In this document: positions 1-7,659 of the stretch, piece by piece
Numbering within the stretch: position 1 is the first letter of the stretch
Layout: each line of letters begins with the position of its first letter
Source of the DNA: Opitutales bacterium UBA2995
Lineage (GTDB): Bacteria; Verrucomicrobiota; Verrucomicrobiia; Opitutales; UBA2995
NCBI GenBank assembly: GCA_002346535.1
Contig: DDZZ01000074.1
Span: 1 to 48,125 of the forward strand
DNA length: 48,125 nt
Reading direction: 5' to 3'
Made by a program: the position numbers and the translations under genes
Notes under the pieces: model-generated
Database searches by the model: none
What the model saw: only the letters and a program-made list of their open reading frames with translations
What the model was told of the DNA's origin: nothing

Positions 1-41
1 AAGTTTGAATATCAAGGTTCAAAAACCCTCGTATAGGCGGC

Positions 42-1823
42 TTATTTTCTTTCTTCCAAAGCGAAAAATCCGCGAATGGGAGCTTTCGAAGATATCCCAA
101 AAATATGAATCAATTGTTCGGCTATGCGCTTGAAAGAGGGGCCAGCTAGCTGACCACCGAATCGGCTGCCCATTTGGGGATTGTAAATTACAACAGTGAT
201 GACCAGGCGTGGATCGCTTGCCGGAAAATATCCGATGAAAGACACATCCACATCGGTGGCCGAATAGCCGCCGGATTTCAGGACACGCTGGGCGGTACCC
301 GTCTTTCCCGCAACCTCCATACCCGGAATCTGGGCAAGTGGAGCGGTACCTTCATGGCTTACAGTTCGAACGAGCATCTGGGAAAGAGCTCGCGCGGAAG
401 ATGCTGAGATCACCCGTCTTATAGCCTTGGGCTGATAATTTGAAATTATATTGCCCTCTGTATCCTGCACGCAGGCCAGAATCTGAGGTTTCATAAGAAC
501 ACCGTCGTTTGCCAATACGGATACCGCAAAATGAGCCTGCAAGGGTGTTACCGCAATAGCGTGCCCCATTGGCAGTCGGCTAATTGTCAAACCATCCCAA
601 TTCCGGGGATTGTGAAGAATTCCTTCTCGCTCAGGTCCAAGGAGAAATCCGGTTTCTTCGCCAAACCCAAATGACCTGGAATAAGAATACAAACGCTCCT
701 CCCCCAATAGAATCCCTACATGAGCGGCACCCCGGTTACTGGAATAGGCGACAATATCTGTGACAGGAATGGTACCGTAATCATGACCGCCATGATCATC
801 GGGAAGAGAAACGATTCTCCCAAGATAGGGAATCCGGTCCAACGAACAATTGAAAGTCATGGCAGGATTAATGACTTCTTCAGATAAGGCAGCTCCAATC
901 GGCACGATCTTGAAGGTGGATCCTGGTTCATAGATATCCGTAATTGCCAAATTACGCTGGTAGGCAATGGGGTACTTGACGGTATTGTTGTACTCGTTGG
1001 GATCGTAAGTCGGCCAGTTCGCCATGCCTAAAATATTACCCGTTGATGGGTCGCTCACGATGATGGTTGCTCCATCGGGCTGGAGACCTGTGAGGTGCTT
1101 TAGCTCCAATTCAAGGATATGTTGAACCATCATATCGATCGTCAGAGACACATGGAAGCCGTCTGTTGAATCCACCTGTCGCTTTCTGAATTGAGCCATC
1201 TCACGGCGCTTTCCATCCCACTCCGTCTCAAGCCAACCGGTTTGGCCTTCAAGATAGAAGTTCATGGCGTTTTCCACACCAGTTACAGCTACATCATCCT
1301 CGTTCACATAGCCTAAAACATGAGAAGCTAAAATGCCTTGCGGATATACCCGCTTAAAATAACGGTTTCCGTATACGCCATCAATTTCAAGCTTTAGGAT
1401 TTCGCGGTAGACTCGCTCGTCAATATTGTCCGCCAAAGTTTTCCAGCGAACGGCTTTTTCTTTGCCGGCAACCTTACGGGTCTCCGGTTTCATCTTTTGG
1501 TAGAGTTCCGAATAAGGAACTTCGATCAGCTTCGCTAACTTGTGCCAGCTGGATTTGTCTTCCGGCTTAAGGGCTTCCGGGTCCACCCCCACCTTCCTTA
1601 CCGTATTGGTCGTAGCCAACAAGTTTCCGTTGCGATCGGTGATATCTCCCCTACGCGCCTCCACGATTTCGAATTTTGTTCGCATACGCTCGCTTTCGGC
1701 TGCGAGCGCTTGACGCTCCACAACTTGCAGGTCAACCAATCGGGTCAAGACAGCGGCAAATCCGGCCACAAAGGCAACAAATACCCAAAGAAGTCGACTG
1801 ACAGGTATTCCCGCACGAGCCAT
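42..1823 (-). CDS. ftsI: Peptidoglycan transpeptidase FtsI (penicillin-binding protein 3 type)
   Basis: This 593-residue class B penicillin-binding protein would cross-link septal peptidoglycan during division. A single membrane segment lies at about residues 11-30, followed by a dimerisation region. The transpeptidase domain carries all three active-site motifs: STFK with the catalytic serine at 302-305, SSN at 361-363 and KTGT at 507-510. No PASTA domain is visible at the C-terminus. The start codon lies 2 bases after the ftsL-like stop, so the two genes are probably co-transcribed. In other bacteria murE often follows ftsI, but the window ends 41 bases beyond the stop. The match of motifs, length and position makes the call secure. 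Confidence 0.96.
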   Translation of the reverse strand: MARAGIPVSRLLWVFVAFVAGFAAVLTRLVDLQVVERQALAAESERMRTKFEIVEARRGDITDRNGNLLATTNTVRKVGVDPEALKPEDKSSWHKLAKLIEVPYSELYQKMKPETRKVAGKEKAVRWKTLADNIDERVYREILKLEIDGVYGNRYFKRVYPQGILASHVLGYVNEDDVAVTGVENAMNFYLEGQTGWLETEWDGKRREMAQFRKRQVDSTDGFHVSLTIDMMVQHILELELKHLTGLQPDGATIIVSDPSTGNILGMANWPTYDPNEYNNTVKYPIAYQRNLAITDIYEPGSTFKIVPIGAALSEEVINPAMTFNCSLDRIPYLGRIVSLPDDHGGHDYGTIPVTDIVAYSSNRGAAHVGILLGEERLYSYSRSFGFGEETGFLLGPEREGILHNPRNWDGLTISRLPMGHAIAVTPLQAHFAVSVLANDGVLMKPQILACVQDTEGNIISNYQPKAIRRVISASSARALSQMLVRTVSHEGTAPLAQIPGMEVAGKTGTAQRVLKSGGYSATDVDVSFIGYFPASDPRLVITVVIYNPQMGSRFGGQLAGPSFKRIAEQLIHIFGISSKAPIRGFFALEERK

Positions 1824-1825
1824 GG

Positions 1826-2224
1826 TTAATCTCCGTCTCCCAATTCGTTATTGGCTATGGCAAATCGATTTTGGTATCTGGTCGGATAAAAGTGGACTTC
1901 CAATATTTTTGGATTCCTGGGTAGTCCGTCATTCGGATTAACCACGATGATTCGATCCTCACGCGGAGGTCCTAATCGGAGATTGGCCATGGAAACAAGC
2001 TGTTTAAGATATTCGGGATTCAGGGAGGTTGCCAAATCTGTATCCAGAATGTTCTCACGACGTTGTAGCTCCTCAAGCTCTGCTTCCTTGCGGTCGAGGT
2101 CGACGGCCAAGGTACGAATCGTCCGCTTTGAATACACAGTCATCATGCCAACGGCCAACAGACCCATGAGGCAGCAAAAAGTTAGGCTCAATAAACAGCG
2201 GGTATATACAAATCCGGTTTTCAT
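1826..2224 (-). CDS. FtsL-like divisome membrane protein
   Basis: This 132-residue protein has a short cytoplasmic N-terminus, one transmembrane helix at about residues 10-30 and then a charged stretch rich in Glu, Arg and Leu at about 40-60 that suits a coiled coil. That is the architecture of FtsL, which links FtsB and FtsQ to FtsW/FtsI at the septum. FtsL diverges too fast for sequence recognition, so the call rests on architecture and on position between rsmH (3 bases away) and ftsI (2 bases away), where ftsL lies in many bacteria. The C-terminal 50 residues are rich in Pro and Asn and match nothing I know. Confidence 0.75.
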   Translation of the reverse strand: MKTGFVYTRCLLSLTFCCLMGLLAVGMMTVYSKRTIRTLAVDLDRKEAELEELQRRENILDTDLATSLNPEYLKQLVSMANLRLGPPREDRIIVVNPNDGLPRNPKILEVHFYPTRYQNRFAIANNELGDGD

Positions 2225-2227
2225 TTC

Positions 2228-3199
2228 TCAGGTAAGCCCAACTAATTTGCGGACGGCTCTAAGCTTCGCTGAACGCGACCTTGGGTTTTGAGCAATTTCC
2301 TCCTGAGTGGCAGTGATGGGCTTTCGTGTCAGTGGTTCTGCCACAACAGACCTCATCTGCTGGGGTGTTGAATCATTCCGATCCAGTGGCTGCCCACAAA
2401 GTTTTCGAAAAAAACGTTTTACAATACGGTCCTCAAGGGAGTGGAAACTGATGGCGGCAAGGACCCCGTCCGGAGCAAGTAAATCAAAAGCCTTGGGCAA
2501 TGCGGTTTCGATTACATCAAGTTCTCGATTCACCGCAATCCTCAAGCCCTGAAAGGTTTTGGTAGCAGGATTCAATTTACTTCGGCTCCTGACGGGAGTT
2601 GGGATTGTATTGGATATTAACTCAGCTAAGGATTTAGTATTTGAAAGTAATTCAGTTCCACGGGCTTTGAGAATGGCATCCACAATGGATTTCCAGGCAG
2701 ATTCCTCACCGTAGACCTTGATGGCTTGAATGAGCTCATCTTTGCTTGCGGTTTCCAAAAATTCGGCAGCAGTTTGGCCAACGCGCGGGTTGATTCGCAT
2801 GTCTACGGGTCCATCTGACCGAAAAGAAAACCCGCGCTCAGGTTGATCAAAATGAAAGGAAGATACGCCGTAGTCAAAAAACACACCATCGAACTGTATC
2901 TCCTCGATTTGGTCCATATCGCAGAAATTCAAATCGTAGAATCTAAACCGCCCTGGATATGACTCACTCAGAACCTTGGCCCGCTGAACGGCTTCAGGAT
3001 CGCAGTCGATGGCTACGATAGAAACCGGAGGTGCCAAGTCCAAAAGCGCCCGACTATGGCCACCGCCACCAAAGGTAGCATCTAAATAACTTTTATTTTC
3101 ACGAGGCGTAAAAACCCCGAGCACCTCCCGGAGTAATACCGGGAGGTGCCCTGTGCCAATTTTGGTACTTTTGGCAGGGCTATCCGATCCGCAAAACAT
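2228..3199 (-). CDS. rsmH: 16S rRNA (cytosine(1402)-N(4))-methyltransferase RsmH
   Basis: RsmH (MraW) methylates the N4 of C1402 in the decoding centre of 16S rRNA using S-adenosylmethionine. The protein starts near the conserved HLPVLLREVL segment and has the SAM-binding loop ATFGGGGHSRALL and the family motif GVSSFHFDQPERGFSF. The C-terminal part has ISFHSLEDRIVKRFF, also diagnostic. I chose the ATG at 3199, giving 323 residues. An upstream TTG at 3280 would add 27 residues that are not family-like. The start overlaps by 20 bases the end of a possible small ORF, and the stop is 3 bases before the ftsL-like gene. Confidence 0.95.
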   Translation of the reverse strand: MFCGSDSPAKSTKIGTGHLPVLLREVLGVFTPRENKSYLDATFGGGGHSRALLDLAPPVSIVAIDCDPEAVQRAKVLSESYPGRFRFYDLNFCDMDQIEEIQFDGVFFDYGVSSFHFDQPERGFSFRSDGPVDMRINPRVGQTAAEFLETASKDELIQAIKVYGEESAWKSIVDAILKARGTELLSNTKSLAELISNTIPTPVRSRSKLNPATKTFQGLRIAVNRELDVIETALPKAFDLLAPDGVLAAISFHSLEDRIVKRFFRKLCGQPLDRNDSTPQQMRSVVAEPLTRKPITATQEEIAQNPRSRSAKLRAVRKLVGLT

Positions 3200-3398
3200 T
3201 TTTAAGAAATTTCCAACCGGCAGGCTTTGTTTCAGTAGGATATTCAAAACCCGGCTCCCAGCGCATTTGTGCGCGCTCAACCATCCTCGCGGGAAAAGAT
3301 TCTTTGCCTCGATAATCTCCTATATCCCACTCACGACAGTGAGCGACTTTGCCGTTGTTGAGGATGCCAGATGAATACAAGGATTTCGATAGTCTCAT
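3180..3398 (-). CDS. Possible small protein between mraZ and rsmH
   Basis: An open frame of 72 codons from an ATG at 3398 almost exactly fills the gap between mraZ and rsmH and overlaps the rsmH start by 20 bases. The predicted peptide begins MRLSKSLYSSGILNNGKV and ends WKFLKNVLRIG. It is basic and rich in Trp, Tyr, Arg and Lys, with no membrane segment and no domain I recognise. The frame is open further upstream to 3566, but there it only shadows mraZ. The ribosome-binding site is weak. Protein-like composition and the snug fit argue for a real gene, while the absence of a known family argues for caution. Confidence 0.45.
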   Translation of the reverse strand: MRLSKSLYSSGILNNGKVAHCREWDIGDYRGKESFPARMVERAQMRWEPGFEYPTETKPAGWKFLKNVLRIG

Positions 3399-3420
3399 AT
3401 TTTTATGAGCTGGTTGGTTG

Positions 3421-3909
3421 TTACATGATTCCGGTTTTCCAAATTTTCTCCATGACCCCCAGTAAACGCCTTCCCTTTGCACCGATATCGAGAGCGTAGG
3501 GGTCCGCCTTGAACTTTTTGTAGCGTTCAGGTTTCCAAATAGCCCAAGATCCAAACATACCCACAAGCCGAGCCTTCTTGGAAAGGCCCGCGTGATCCAC
3601 GAGCGCCGGGGTTAGAACGATGCGGCCGCTTTTGTCGCAATAAACGATCTCAGAATTTTCCATCAGGTACATGGTGAAATTTTGCCCCTCCAAATCAGAA
3701 GGCAGGATCGATTCCATTTTTTCCTCCAGCTGGTCCACTTTGGAAGGTGGACAGAGCCAAATATACCCGACCGGTTGGGGAATCGCCAAATAGGCCGACT
3801 CTTCATCATCACCATCGAACCGCCACTTTCGGGGGACGGTAATCCGGTTCTTTCCATCGAGAGAGTGAAGATATCCCCCGGCAAATTTCTTGTTTTTCGA
3901 AGAGAGCAT
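3421..3909 (-). CDS. mraZ: Transcriptional regulator MraZ
   Basis: MraZ is a ring-forming DNA-binding protein of the AbrB-like fold that regulates the division/cell-wall operon it heads. This 162-residue copy shows both tandem repeats: HSLDGKNRITVPRKWR near residues 15-30 and YCDKSGRIVLTPALVDHAGL near 90-110, each with the conserved D-x-x-x-R-I-x-x-P/T pattern. It is slightly longer than the usual 140-150 residues, with the excess at the C-terminus. As expected it is the first gene of the minus-strand cluster, and candidate binding repeats lie 25-49 bases upstream of its start. Confidence 0.94.
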   Translation of the reverse strand: MLSSKNKKFAGGYLHSLDGKNRITVPRKWRFDGDDEESAYLAIPQPVGYIWLCPPSKVDQLEEKMESILPSDLEGQNFTMYLMENSEIVYCDKSGRIVLTPALVDHAGLSKKARLVGMFGSWAIWKPERYKKFKADPYALDIGAKGRRLLGVMEKIWKTGIM

Positions 3910-3933
3910 TCAGACTTTTGTAGCGGGAATATT

Positions 3934-3958
3934 CTACACTTCGCCCCATTTTGCTCCA
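3934..3958 (-). promoter_or_regulatory. Candidate MraZ operator (three 5-bp direct repeats at 10-bp spacing)
   Basis: Read on the minus strand, the region upstream of mraZ has TGGAG, TGGGG and TGTAG, each separated by 5 bases (CAAAA and CGAAG). Known MraZ sites in E. coli are TGGGN repeats separated by 5 bases and upstream of mraZ, so spacing and position both fit; the outer two copies are imperfect. A TTGACA hexamer (3961-3966) and a TAGAAT hexamer (3931-3936) flank the repeats but lie 24 bases apart, too far for one sigma-70 promoter. The site is a prediction. Confidence 0.5.
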
Positions 3959-4030
3959 CATGTCAAGAAATCTGTCCCTCTTTTCGCATTTTTTTTGCAT
4001 TCTTTTTTCGGTTTTTCCTGGATAACTCCA

Positions 4031-4807
4031 ATGCAGAAAAAAAAACAAAGGCTAGATGGACTACTGGTGGAACGCGGGCTTTGCGGGTCGCGTTCCCGTG
4101 CCAAAGCCCTGATTTTGGCCGGCAAAGTGAGGGCCGGGACGGAAGTACTGGATAAGCCGGGAAAAACATATGCACGCGATGCCGAGATCACGCTCGTCCA
4201 GCCACCGCGATATGTGAGCAGAGGGGGCGAAAAGCTGGATGCCTATCTGCAAGCCTTTCCAACTAAAGTAAATGGGCTCCGATTTCTGGATGTAGGTGCA
4301 TCGACTGGTGGTTTTACGGATTGCCTACTCCAGCGTGGCGCAAAGCAGGCGGTCTGCGTGGATGTCGGGCGGGCACAAATGCACCAAAAACTGCTTCAGG
4401 ATGAGCGGGTCACCAACCTAGAAAAAGTAAACGCACGCCACCTGCATCCTGCTGACTTGCCCTACCCCGACTATAACTTGATTGTCACCGACCTTTCGTT
4501 TATCTCATTGACCAAAGTGTTACCGGCAACTTGGCCACTCCTCAGGCCTCAGGGAAAAATGATAATTTTGGTCAAGCCGCAGTTCGAGGCCAATAAGGCT
4601 TGGGCCGATAAGGGCAAGGGGGTCATTCGGGACCCAAACGTTCGCAGACAGGTGTTGGAGGATATGCAAAACTGGATTCAAGAGAACCTGCATGGAGCAT
4701 CATTGGAAGGACACTTGGAATCGCCAATTGCAGGCGGGGATGGAAACCTGGAATACCTCGTGGGGATTATCAAGGGCACCCTCCAAGCCAAAACTGCCAA
4801 AGTCTAA
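4031..4807 (+). CDS. tlyA: TlyA family rRNA (cytidine-2'-O)-methyltransferase / hemolysin A family
   Basis: This 258-residue protein has an N-terminal S4 RNA-binding domain (about residues 3-60, RLDGLLVERGLCGSRSRAKALI) followed by an FtsJ-like Rossmann methyltransferase domain with the SAM loop FLDVGASTGGFTDCLL. The later segments NLIVTDLSFISL and ILVKPQFEA are characteristic of TlyA, which 2'-O-methylates cytidines in 16S and/or 23S rRNA. I chose the ATG at 4031 because the S4 domain begins directly after it; the 47 in-frame codons upstream run through the mraZ promoter region. It is transcribed divergently from mraZ and leads towards nadK. Confidence 0.92.
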   Translation: MQKKKQRLDGLLVERGLCGSRSRAKALILAGKVRAGTEVLDKPGKTYARDAEITLVQPPRYVSRGGEKLDAYLQAFPTKVNGLRFLDVGASTGGFTDCLLQRGAKQAVCVDVGRAQMHQKLLQDERVTNLEKVNARHLHPADLPYPDYNLIVTDLSFISLTKVLPATWPLLRPQGKMIILVKPQFEANKAWADKGKGVIRDPNVRRQVLEDMQNWIQENLHGASLEGHLESPIAGGDGNLEYLVGIIKGTLQAKTAKV

Positions 4808-4867
4808 ATTGCGACATTGCCATAGGGCGTGGACCAGCTTAAACCAGAACCAATATAAAAGGCAGTT

Positions 4868-5710
4868 ATGCAAGCACTCAAAACGATCGTATTTTTCATA
4901 AACGAAACCAAATCCGGCGCACCGGAATTGGCAAAGGAGTTGATGGCGATCGCAGAGCAGAATTGCGAAAGTTTTCGGGTTACCGCGGAATATCCTTTTC
5001 CGGACGACTTTCTGAACGACGCGGACGCCTGCTGTGTGATCGGAGGTGATGGAACTCTGCTGGGTGTTGCCGAACAATGTGCAAAAAAATCAGTGCCGGT
5101 TATCGGGATTAACCGCGGAGGACTCGGATTTCTGACCACCTTTTCAGGTGAGGAAGCACCCCAGGTTTTCCCGGATGTAATTAACGGTGAGTATTGCGTA
5201 ACGCAGCGAAGCATGCTCCACGCTTCATCGGGAAACGGGGAGGTCCCTCACACTGCATTAAATGATGCAGTTATTAAAGAGATTCATTCAGGTGATATTC
5301 TGAACCTGGAAGTTTGCAACGAAGCGGGTTGGATAACCGATTACTTGTGCGATGGAATCATTTTCACTACACCGACAGGATCGACGGCTTACAATCTCTC
5401 GGCCTTCGGCCCTTTGATTGACCCGACTGCCGATGTACTGGCAATGACCCCCATCTGCCCTCACACCCTCAGCAATCGATCGATTATATTCAATTCCGAA
5501 ACTGAATTAAAGGTGCGTGACGCTTCCGAATCCAAGACTCTGCAAGTTATATTAGATGGTGCAAATCGTTTAACGGTCAACCCGGGCACGTCAGTGAGCC
5601 TGAAGGTTTCGGAATTAAGCCTCTCCCTCATTCATCAAAAAAATTTCAATCATTTTGAAGTGGTCCGCACGAAGCTCAAATGGACCGGAAGCCACAAGCT
5701 CAAAAATTAA
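4868..5710 (+). CDS. nadK: NAD kinase
   Basis: NAD kinase phosphorylates NAD to NADP. The 280-residue protein has the nucleotide-binding GGDGT motif at residues 59-63, the NRGGLGFL segment that follows it and the second family block DGIIFTTPTGSTAYNLSAFGP in the middle. The C-terminus ends in a hydrophilic tail without further domains. It lies 60 bases after tlyA on the same strand, a common pairing in bacteria, with a purine-rich AAAGGCAG upstream of the ATG. Family membership is clear from the motifs. Confidence 0.95.
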   Translation: MQALKTIVFFINETKSGAPELAKELMAIAEQNCESFRVTAEYPFPDDFLNDADACCVIGGDGTLLGVAEQCAKKSVPVIGINRGGLGFLTTFSGEEAPQVFPDVINGEYCVTQRSMLHASSGNGEVPHTALNDAVIKEIHSGDILNLEVCNEAGWITDYLCDGIIFTTPTGSTAYNLSAFGPLIDPTADVLAMTPICPHTLSNRSIIFNSETELKVRDASESKTLQVILDGANRLTVNPGTSVSLKVSELSLSLIHQKNFNHFEVVRTKLKWTGSHKLKN

Positions 5711-6181
5711 GGTCATCCACCATTAATTTTTTAAAAAGCACTTTAGGACGCCCCAGTTGAATACTTTGTAAAAATAAATGCTGTATTGTGGGCGCACATG
5801 CGAAATCTATTTTTATAGCTTCGATCAAATGACATTGGCGGCATTGATGGCAAGCAGCATGATCTGTGTGATCGTAAACACAGTTTAGACTAGTGTCTCG
5901 ACTTTCATGCATACCGGCCCCGGAGCTATCTTGGGCATGGGAACATTTCTTGTTTTCTATTACCTCTACCTGAATCCTGGACCGTCCTGACCAGACATTG
6001 ACTTTACTCGCCGGCTTCTGAACGATAGCCCGTTAACCTTCGCTTAAATATGAGAGAGCTTGTGTCCAAATCGACTGATCCCTTGATCCGGCATTTAAGC
6101 GAGGACCTCGGAGCGACCATCACTCAAAGGTGGAAATCACAAACATTAGAGAATCTGCTCGAAACGACGGTCACCTGAACC
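5711..6181 (+). other. Intergenic region without a secure gene
   Basis: No convincing gene is visible in these 471 bases. The plus strand has two weakly hydrophobic stretches, around 5826-5890 and 5910-5990, separated by a stop; they could be debris of a membrane transporter. A 42-codon frame at 6050-6178 ends 3 bases before the acetyltransferase gene but has no ribosome-binding site and no recognisable family. Confidence 0.4.
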
Positions 6182-6676
6182 ATGGCTCAAATACGTCGCG
6201 GAAAAATCTCCGATGCCGCCTATGTAAATGAAATCGGCAACCACTACATCCTCAATTCTCCGGCCAATTTCAAAACTGAGGATTTCAGCCTAGAAAAGCG
6301 CGAAGCTTGGATTAAATCCTTTGGAGAATCGGGCCGGTATCAACTTTTTGTGGCCGAAGAAAACTCCAAAATAATCGGATTTGCCTGTTCTACCCAATTT
6401 CATGGACGCCGTGCCTATGGAACCTCGGTACAAACAACCATCTATTTGCATGCCGAAACCAGATCACGAGGGGTGGGAACCCAATTATACACTGAACTCT
6501 TTATAGCTTTGGCTAACGAAGATCTCCACCGAGCTTACGCTGGAATTACTTTGCCGAACGAAGCCTCGGTGACTATTCACAAAAAATTCGGCTTCAAAAA
6601 AGCCGGGATTTTTACCGAATCCGGGCGGAAGTTTGGCAAATTCTGGGACGTTCTCTGGATGGAAAAAGGCTTGTAA
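6182..6676 (+). CDS. GNAT family N-acetyltransferase (phosphinothricin-acetyltransferase-like)
   Basis: This 164-residue protein is a complete GNAT domain, which transfers an acetyl group from acetyl-CoA to an amine. The acetyl-CoA pyrophosphate-binding loop is visible as ETRSRGVGTQLYTEL (about residues 93-107). Further on, GITLPNEASVTIHKKFGFKKAGIF is the closing segment seen in phosphinothricin and methionine-sulfoximine acetyltransferases. Those relatives are usually 160-180 residues long, so the length fits. The real substrate cannot be told from sequence. No operon partner is apparent; the next gene downstream is a broken PEP-CTERM gene. Confidence 0.85.
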   Translation: MAQIRRGKISDAAYVNEIGNHYILNSPANFKTEDFSLEKREAWIKSFGESGRYQLFVAEENSKIIGFACSTQFHGRRAYGTSVQTTIYLHAETRSRGVGTQLYTELFIALANEDLHRAYAGITLPNEASVTIHKKFGFKKAGIFTESGRKFGKFWDVLWMEKGL

Positions 6677-6780
6677 ATTTTATTTTTGGAGCCTGGTGCT
6701 GCAATTAGTTGAAGGAAATCAGACCTTTATTTCTACCTAACTTATCTCATCCACCCTTCAACCCATAGGCTCATGCATGT

Positions 6781-7578
6781 ATGCAAATTTCGCTGCTTAC
6801 TTGGTTGATATCTTGTATCCTTCCTCTCGCTTTTAGCGCCCAGTCCTATGGCCAATTACTTTGGTCAGAAAGCTTTGAAACGGATGGAAGCAGAAGCCGA
6901 TACATCATAACGAACGGGTATGACGATTCAAATAACAACACCGACTATTTTGCACGCGTGGATCCCTCGGTCATTGCCTCAAAAAGTGATCCTTGCGCAG
7001 ATTTTGACGGCTCCTAGATTTTCGCAGGTTCCCACGAAACCAATAGTGGCCTCCACAAAAATTGGATTGATATGTGCAATATTGATACAAGTGGGTATAC
7101 GAACCTGCAGCTTTCCGTTTTAGTAGGCAGTAAGTCAGCGCCAAGCAACAATCGTTATGAAGATATAGACGAGCTCGCCTTTTTCTACCGAGAGGATGGA
7201 GCAACCTGTTTTTTATCTCAGACCTCCCTGTAGGAAGTAGTGGTCACCAAGTAGCTATCAATCCGACTCAATCGACGTGGACCGATTCCGAAACAACTAC
7301 TTTTTCTGCAAGCTCTTGGGTGTATGGCGGTATCCCCTCGGAGGACTACGGGTGCATCCCTGGCCATCGCTAAGGATCTATTTTCCATGGCCTTGCCTAA
7401 TTCTGATAACTTTAATATCCGGGGCGTGCTTTATACAAGCAGCCGTAACGAACAAATCAGCTTCGACAACCTCAAGGTTGTCGCTACTCCCGAACCAAAG
7501 ACAACTTCCCTTTTAGCAGGAATTCTAGGTTTGGTAGCTTGGGCAATACGCAGAAGAACTCGGGAAGAAAGCCGGTAA
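6781..7578 (+). pseudogene. Broken PEP-CTERM secreted protein gene
   Basis: The reading begins with a plausible signal peptide (MQISLLTWLISCILPLAFS) and a mature part starting QLLWSESFETDGSRS. An in-frame TAG at about 7015-7017 interrupts it, yet the same frame then continues protein-like (IFAGSHETNSGLHKNW) to another TAG near 7231. The readable sequence then switches frame twice, near 7200 and 7340. The last 84 codons end in a PEP-CTERM sorting signal: a PEP motif, a hydrophobic helix (SLLAGILGLVAWAI) and a basic tail RRRTREESR. Intact members are anchored and processed by exosortase. One nonsense change and two frameshifts indicate a pseudogene. Confidence 0.8.
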
Positions 7579-7659
7579 ATCCAGGCAGCGATTAGGCAAT
7601 TGTTAGTCTATTGACAATAGGTAGCCCATATCTACGGTGGGCGATTTCCTCGTATAACA

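Noticed and set aside
3931..3966. TTGACA and TAGAAT hexamers upstream of mraZ as one promoter
   Set aside because: The spacing of 24 bases is too long for a sigma-70 promoter; kept only as context for the MraZ sites.
5700..5912. 70-codon minus-strand frame with a His/Cys-rich part (CVYDHTDHAACHQCRQCHL) that hints at a Fur-like zinc site
   Set aside because: It lacks the DNA-binding half and a ribosome-binding site, overlaps the nadK end, and the other strand is equally suggestive of a decayed membrane protein. Not strong enough to call.
6050..6178. 42-codon frame ending 3 bases before the acetyltransferase gene
   Set aside because: No ribosome-binding site, no family, and chance frames of this length are common.
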